DNA of 64,000 bases. Origin: Blasia pusilla (Eukaryota > Marchantiophyta > Marchantiopsida > Blasiales). Location of the stretch: the NCBI GenBank assembly GCA_050084515.1, contig CM114272.1:16926001-16990000 (forward strand). Reading direction: 5' to 3'. Positions within the stretch are counted from its first letter, which is position 1. Each line of letters starts with the position of its first letter. This document shows positions 61,441 to 64,000 of this stretch, piece by piece. The notes beneath the pieces were generated by a model, which was not told where the DNA came from, ran no database searches, and saw only the letters and a program-made list of their open reading frames with translations. The translations under genes and the position numbers were made by a program.

Positions 61441-62648
61441 CAGTCTCCAATTCGTGAAGACTTCACTAAAATTCTATATAAAAATGATTTTTGTATCAAA
61501 TTTTCAAAGATGTGGGTACTACAAAGTCCAACTAGATTGGACAATTCATACCTCCCACTCGGACATGCCTTGCCCCATCTCCATATCATACATGGAGAAT
61601 CCCTTTCCATCAGGAGGAGAAGCCCATAATTTGCAAGCAGTAGGAAATTTGCGCATGGTACCTGCATTCACACAATAGATGAGGTACCTACCATCCACTG
61701 GACAGCTCTTTGGCGGGATGACCCGGCCGCCTGCTCCTAAAGATTTCGCTTCTTTGTTGCAAAATCTCATTTTCGTGCGTCAATTTCTTTGTCCAGATCT
61801 TCAGGAGGGAGGATGTAATTCTTGAACATCGTCCGAAAGCCTGGGTTTTTCATTGGCCTATCCCTGATGTCATCAAGCCATAGTTCAAAATCTTCTGCAG
61901 CCTCCAAGTTGGCCTCCTTTGGAACTAGCTTAATCTTTTTGAGCTCTGCTTGTAGACCCACGATCATCAACATCCCGAGAAGTCGCGGCGCGTCCCAGAA
62001 GAACCATTCTCTAAGACAATGGGAGATCACTCGGTCTGATACTCCGGAGAGTGGTGTGCCACCTGCTTTTGCGCCTTGGTACCCTTGAGACTGATTTTCA
62101 TCAGTAGAATCCACCTAAACTCAAATATCCCGGACAACGCAAATCTGTGCACGCGATCTAGAGAGACCTTCTCTCCGATTCAACCCTCCTCCGCATGCGC
62201 TTGATTATCGCATTCAGCTCCTTGTAGAACTCCGGGCCAAGCTCGGGGTTGAGGATTGCAATGTACCGTTGCATCTTGCTTGCAGTGTACTTTGTAGCTG
62301 CAGACACGGTAGCGTGAATCAATTTAGCCCGTTCCAACACAGAGACATTTTCCCTTTGCTCTAGTTCCAAAGTGACACTCTTCTTGGTTGCCTGGATCTT
62401 GGACCAGCATAAAATCGTGACCGCTGCATCTTGGGAGATGAGGGTATTCGCCCAAGTCTTCTTCTTTATTTGAGCGCCCTTTGCCAGCATCTCATGGACC
62501 AAGTCCTCACTGAGGAATCCCTTGTACTCTGATGGGTGGGTTGTAAGCACCTTCTTGGCTTTGTCGCATTCCTGGATCCAATGGTGGGTGACATTCCCCT
62601 CCGATACAATCCTGCAAATGCAAACACAAGGTTAGAATAATGATCCCC

Positions 62649-63697
62649 TGCAACCCCTCGGTTTCCATCTGGTTGCATCAGGGAGTCATGTGCAGAGTGA
62701 GTGCAACCCATCGGAATCTGATGGGTTGCACCATTCTCGATACATTGCAAGGATGAGCAACCCGTCGGACTCCAACTAGTTGCGACAATCTCTTCGAGTT
62801 GCAAAAGTCTTGGAGGCCCAATGTCGTTCGTGCAACCCGTCGAACTCGGAACGGTTGCAGCACTGTCCGAAGATGGCAACAATGTGCAACTGATAGGGGT
62901 CCGACGGGTAGCACATTGATGTCCATCGGCATGAAGTGATGCACACCGTCGGAGTCCGATGGGTTGCAAGGAAACCCGAGAAACATAATTTAACACTAAT
63001 TTTGAACCAAAATAAATTTGGTTGCGACCCGTCGGACTCGGACGGGTTGCGAAATGACTCGATTTTGATTTTGAGTGAGGTTTCTGAATGAAACCTGTGT
63101 TCAGCAATCCGTCAGAGTCTGATGGGTTGCACAATGGTCTTGTTAATAAGTCATCGGAGGGCTAAAAGCAACCCGTCAAACTCCGACGAGTTGCGAAAGG
63201 TGAAATAATCACCAATTTTTTTGGCACTTTTGGGGAAAATGCAACCCATCGGAGTCCGACGAGTTGCTTTTAGGCCAAAAGTGCCGAAAAACTTGGTGAT
63301 TATTTTACCTTTTGCAACCCCTTGGAGTCCGACGGGTTGCTTTTAGGCCTTTGATGACTTATAAACAAGATCACATGTCTCATCTAGAGACCTCACTCAA
63401 AATCAGAGTCATTTTGCAATCCGTCGGAGTCCGACACGTTGCAGTAGCCAGGATTCATCTAGAAACTTGGTTACCAATTTCTCATTACGCAACCTGTCGG
63501 AGTCCGATGGGTGCAGGATGGTTAAGCGAAATCTTATGAAAGACCTAGTTTCAACCCGTCGAACTCCGACGGATTTCTAGACTGTACCCAAATTTCCCGT
63601 GCAAGGCCAAAAAGGATTGCGGTTGTCAACTCCTATGATTCCTGCCAATCTACAATCTGAATATTTTTGCAACTGTCGAACTCTGACGGGTTGAACC
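62649..63697. repeat. Palindromic repeat cluster 3 (about 16 copies)
   Basis: Copies start at about 62649, 62700, 62756, 62831, 62884, 62939, 63022, 63104, 63167, 63240, 63314, 63415, 63487, 63552 and 63669, with one or two weaker ones. Consensus half-site GCAACCCGTCGGA, one central base, then its reverse complement. Several are near-perfect 27-base palindromes. Flanks are AT-rich and mostly unrelated, so the unit is the palindrome itself. They lie in a probable intron of the broken minus-strand gene. Confidence 0.9.
63052..63414. repeat. Foldback element of about 360 bp built around three palindromes
   Basis: The two halves are reverse complements with mismatches and one extra palindrome on the left. 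GAGTGAGG at 63080 pairs with CCTCACTC at 63391. TCTTGTTAATAAGTC near 63137 pairs with GACTTATAAACAAGA. AATAATCACCAA near 63207 pairs with TTGGTGATTATT near 63293. GGCACTTTTGG pairs with CCAAAAGTGCC. The centre is the palindrome at 63240-63268. Confidence 0.8.
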
Positions 63698-63732
63698 AAG
63701 CAAAAATTATTCACAGAGAAATATCAAGTTAC

Positions 63733-64000
63733 GTATTCATGGAATGCAATGCCACCTCCACCGTTGCCATGTGATGCGGAAATGGATGGAGGACGACAGC
63801 CCCCACATAGACATGCGGCTCTAATAAATTTGGGCGCTCCTCTGCAAACTATGACCATGCCATGAACCGGTGGTTCCCATCCCAATTGAAGAAGTAGAGG
63901 TTCCGCATCCCGCTATATTGAGTTCCTTCAATAGCTCTTCTGAATTCCTTGTCTCTGATCCTCCAGAACGTGTCAAAGGCCTCCAGGTCTTCTTCCGCCA
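63733..64000 (-). pseudogene. Upstream exon of the broken minus-strand gene (runs off the window)
   Basis: Minus-strand translation from 63999 gives EEDLEAFDTFWRIRDKEFRR, GMRNLYFFNWDGNHRFMAW, a TAG stop, then EERPNLLEPHVYVGAVVLHP and HHMATVEVALHSMNT, followed by a possible GTAACT donor near 63733. Apart from the single stop the frame is open over the whole segment and has coding composition. I recognise no family. The intron below it contains palindrome cluster 3. Confidence 0.45.

Larger units (their letters stand above)
57962..62612 (-). pseudogene. Broken multi-exon gene of unrecognised family, main part
   Basis: Coding-like pieces on the minus strand, in transcript order: 62612-62158 (starts after a CATTTGCAG acceptor; WIQECDKAKKVL, then a helical RAKLIHATVSAATKYTASKM); 62114-61767 (DFELWLDDIRDRPMKNPGF, YILPPEDLDKEID); 61770-61546 (GGRVIPPKSCPVDGRYLIY), overlapping the previous piece in another frame; 60137-59805 (an acidic then Lys-rich segment); 59672-59137; 58511-58275; and 58186-57962. 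Within 59672-59137 three frames together give VDLLIADFPFGFRLWDNN, then LFSFADAYLSDKGYFPVLIR, resembling motif IV (DPPF/Y) and the following strand of amino-methyltransferases, with Phe replacing the first Pro. Frame slips and stops show it is decayed. Function is not established. Confidence 0.45.

Noticed and set aside
62649-63697. CRISPR-like repeat array
   Set aside because: The repeats are palindromic with irregular spacing and diverged copies, in a plant genome with no cas genes.

Overview
The window is nuclear DNA of a land plant. It has GT-AG introns, a plant-type REF6/ELF6 histone demethylase gene, a plastid-type J-protein gene, and abundant decayed Ty3/gypsy, Ty1/copia and CACTA transposons. 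The species cannot be named from sequence alone. The very long demethylase (2,525 codons in my model) and the unusual gypsy family suggest a repeat-rich, perhaps non-flowering, plant, but that is only an inference.

Two host genes look intact. On the minus strand, a six-exon J-domain gene (207-2297) keeps one reading frame through every predicted splice and has a GC-rich region upstream. On the plus strand, an eight-exon REF6/ELF6-like gene (26986-37467) carries JmjN, JmjC and four C-terminal C2H2 fingers, again with all splice phases agreeing.

Between them lies a nested transposon block (4.7-23.7 kb). It holds two copies of a Ty3/gypsy family whose pol carries a C5-cytosine methyltransferase-like domain fused in frame after the aspartic protease. 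The longer copy also ends its integrase with a PHD-type zinc finger. Copy 1 (about 4692-14819) has gag, two CCHC knuckles, protease, methyltransferase, RT, RNase H, integrase and PHD. Copy 2 (about 17100-20175) is cut off inside the methyltransferase by an unrelated 1,275-bp LTR-like unit (LTR-A). LTR-A also occurs whole at 5679-6953 and whole and inverted at 22463-23737. Copia remnants lie in between.

After the demethylase come about 6 kb of AT-rich DNA without a recognisable gene. A decayed CACTA (En/Spm) transposon region (about 44.2-54.4 kb) follows, with a BRCT-like ORF, a tnp2 transposase, a Transposase_24-like gene and terminal repeats ending in a CACTA terminus at 54396.

The last 7.5 kb hold pieces of a broken minus-strand gene of unrecognised family, possibly related to amino-methyltransferases. 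They also hold about 30 scattered copies of a near-perfect palindrome built on the half-site GCAACCCGTCGGA, including a roughly 360-bp foldback. The two most unusual things here are the gypsy family that seems to combine a DNA-methylation writer with a chromatin-reader finger, and this palindromic repeat family.
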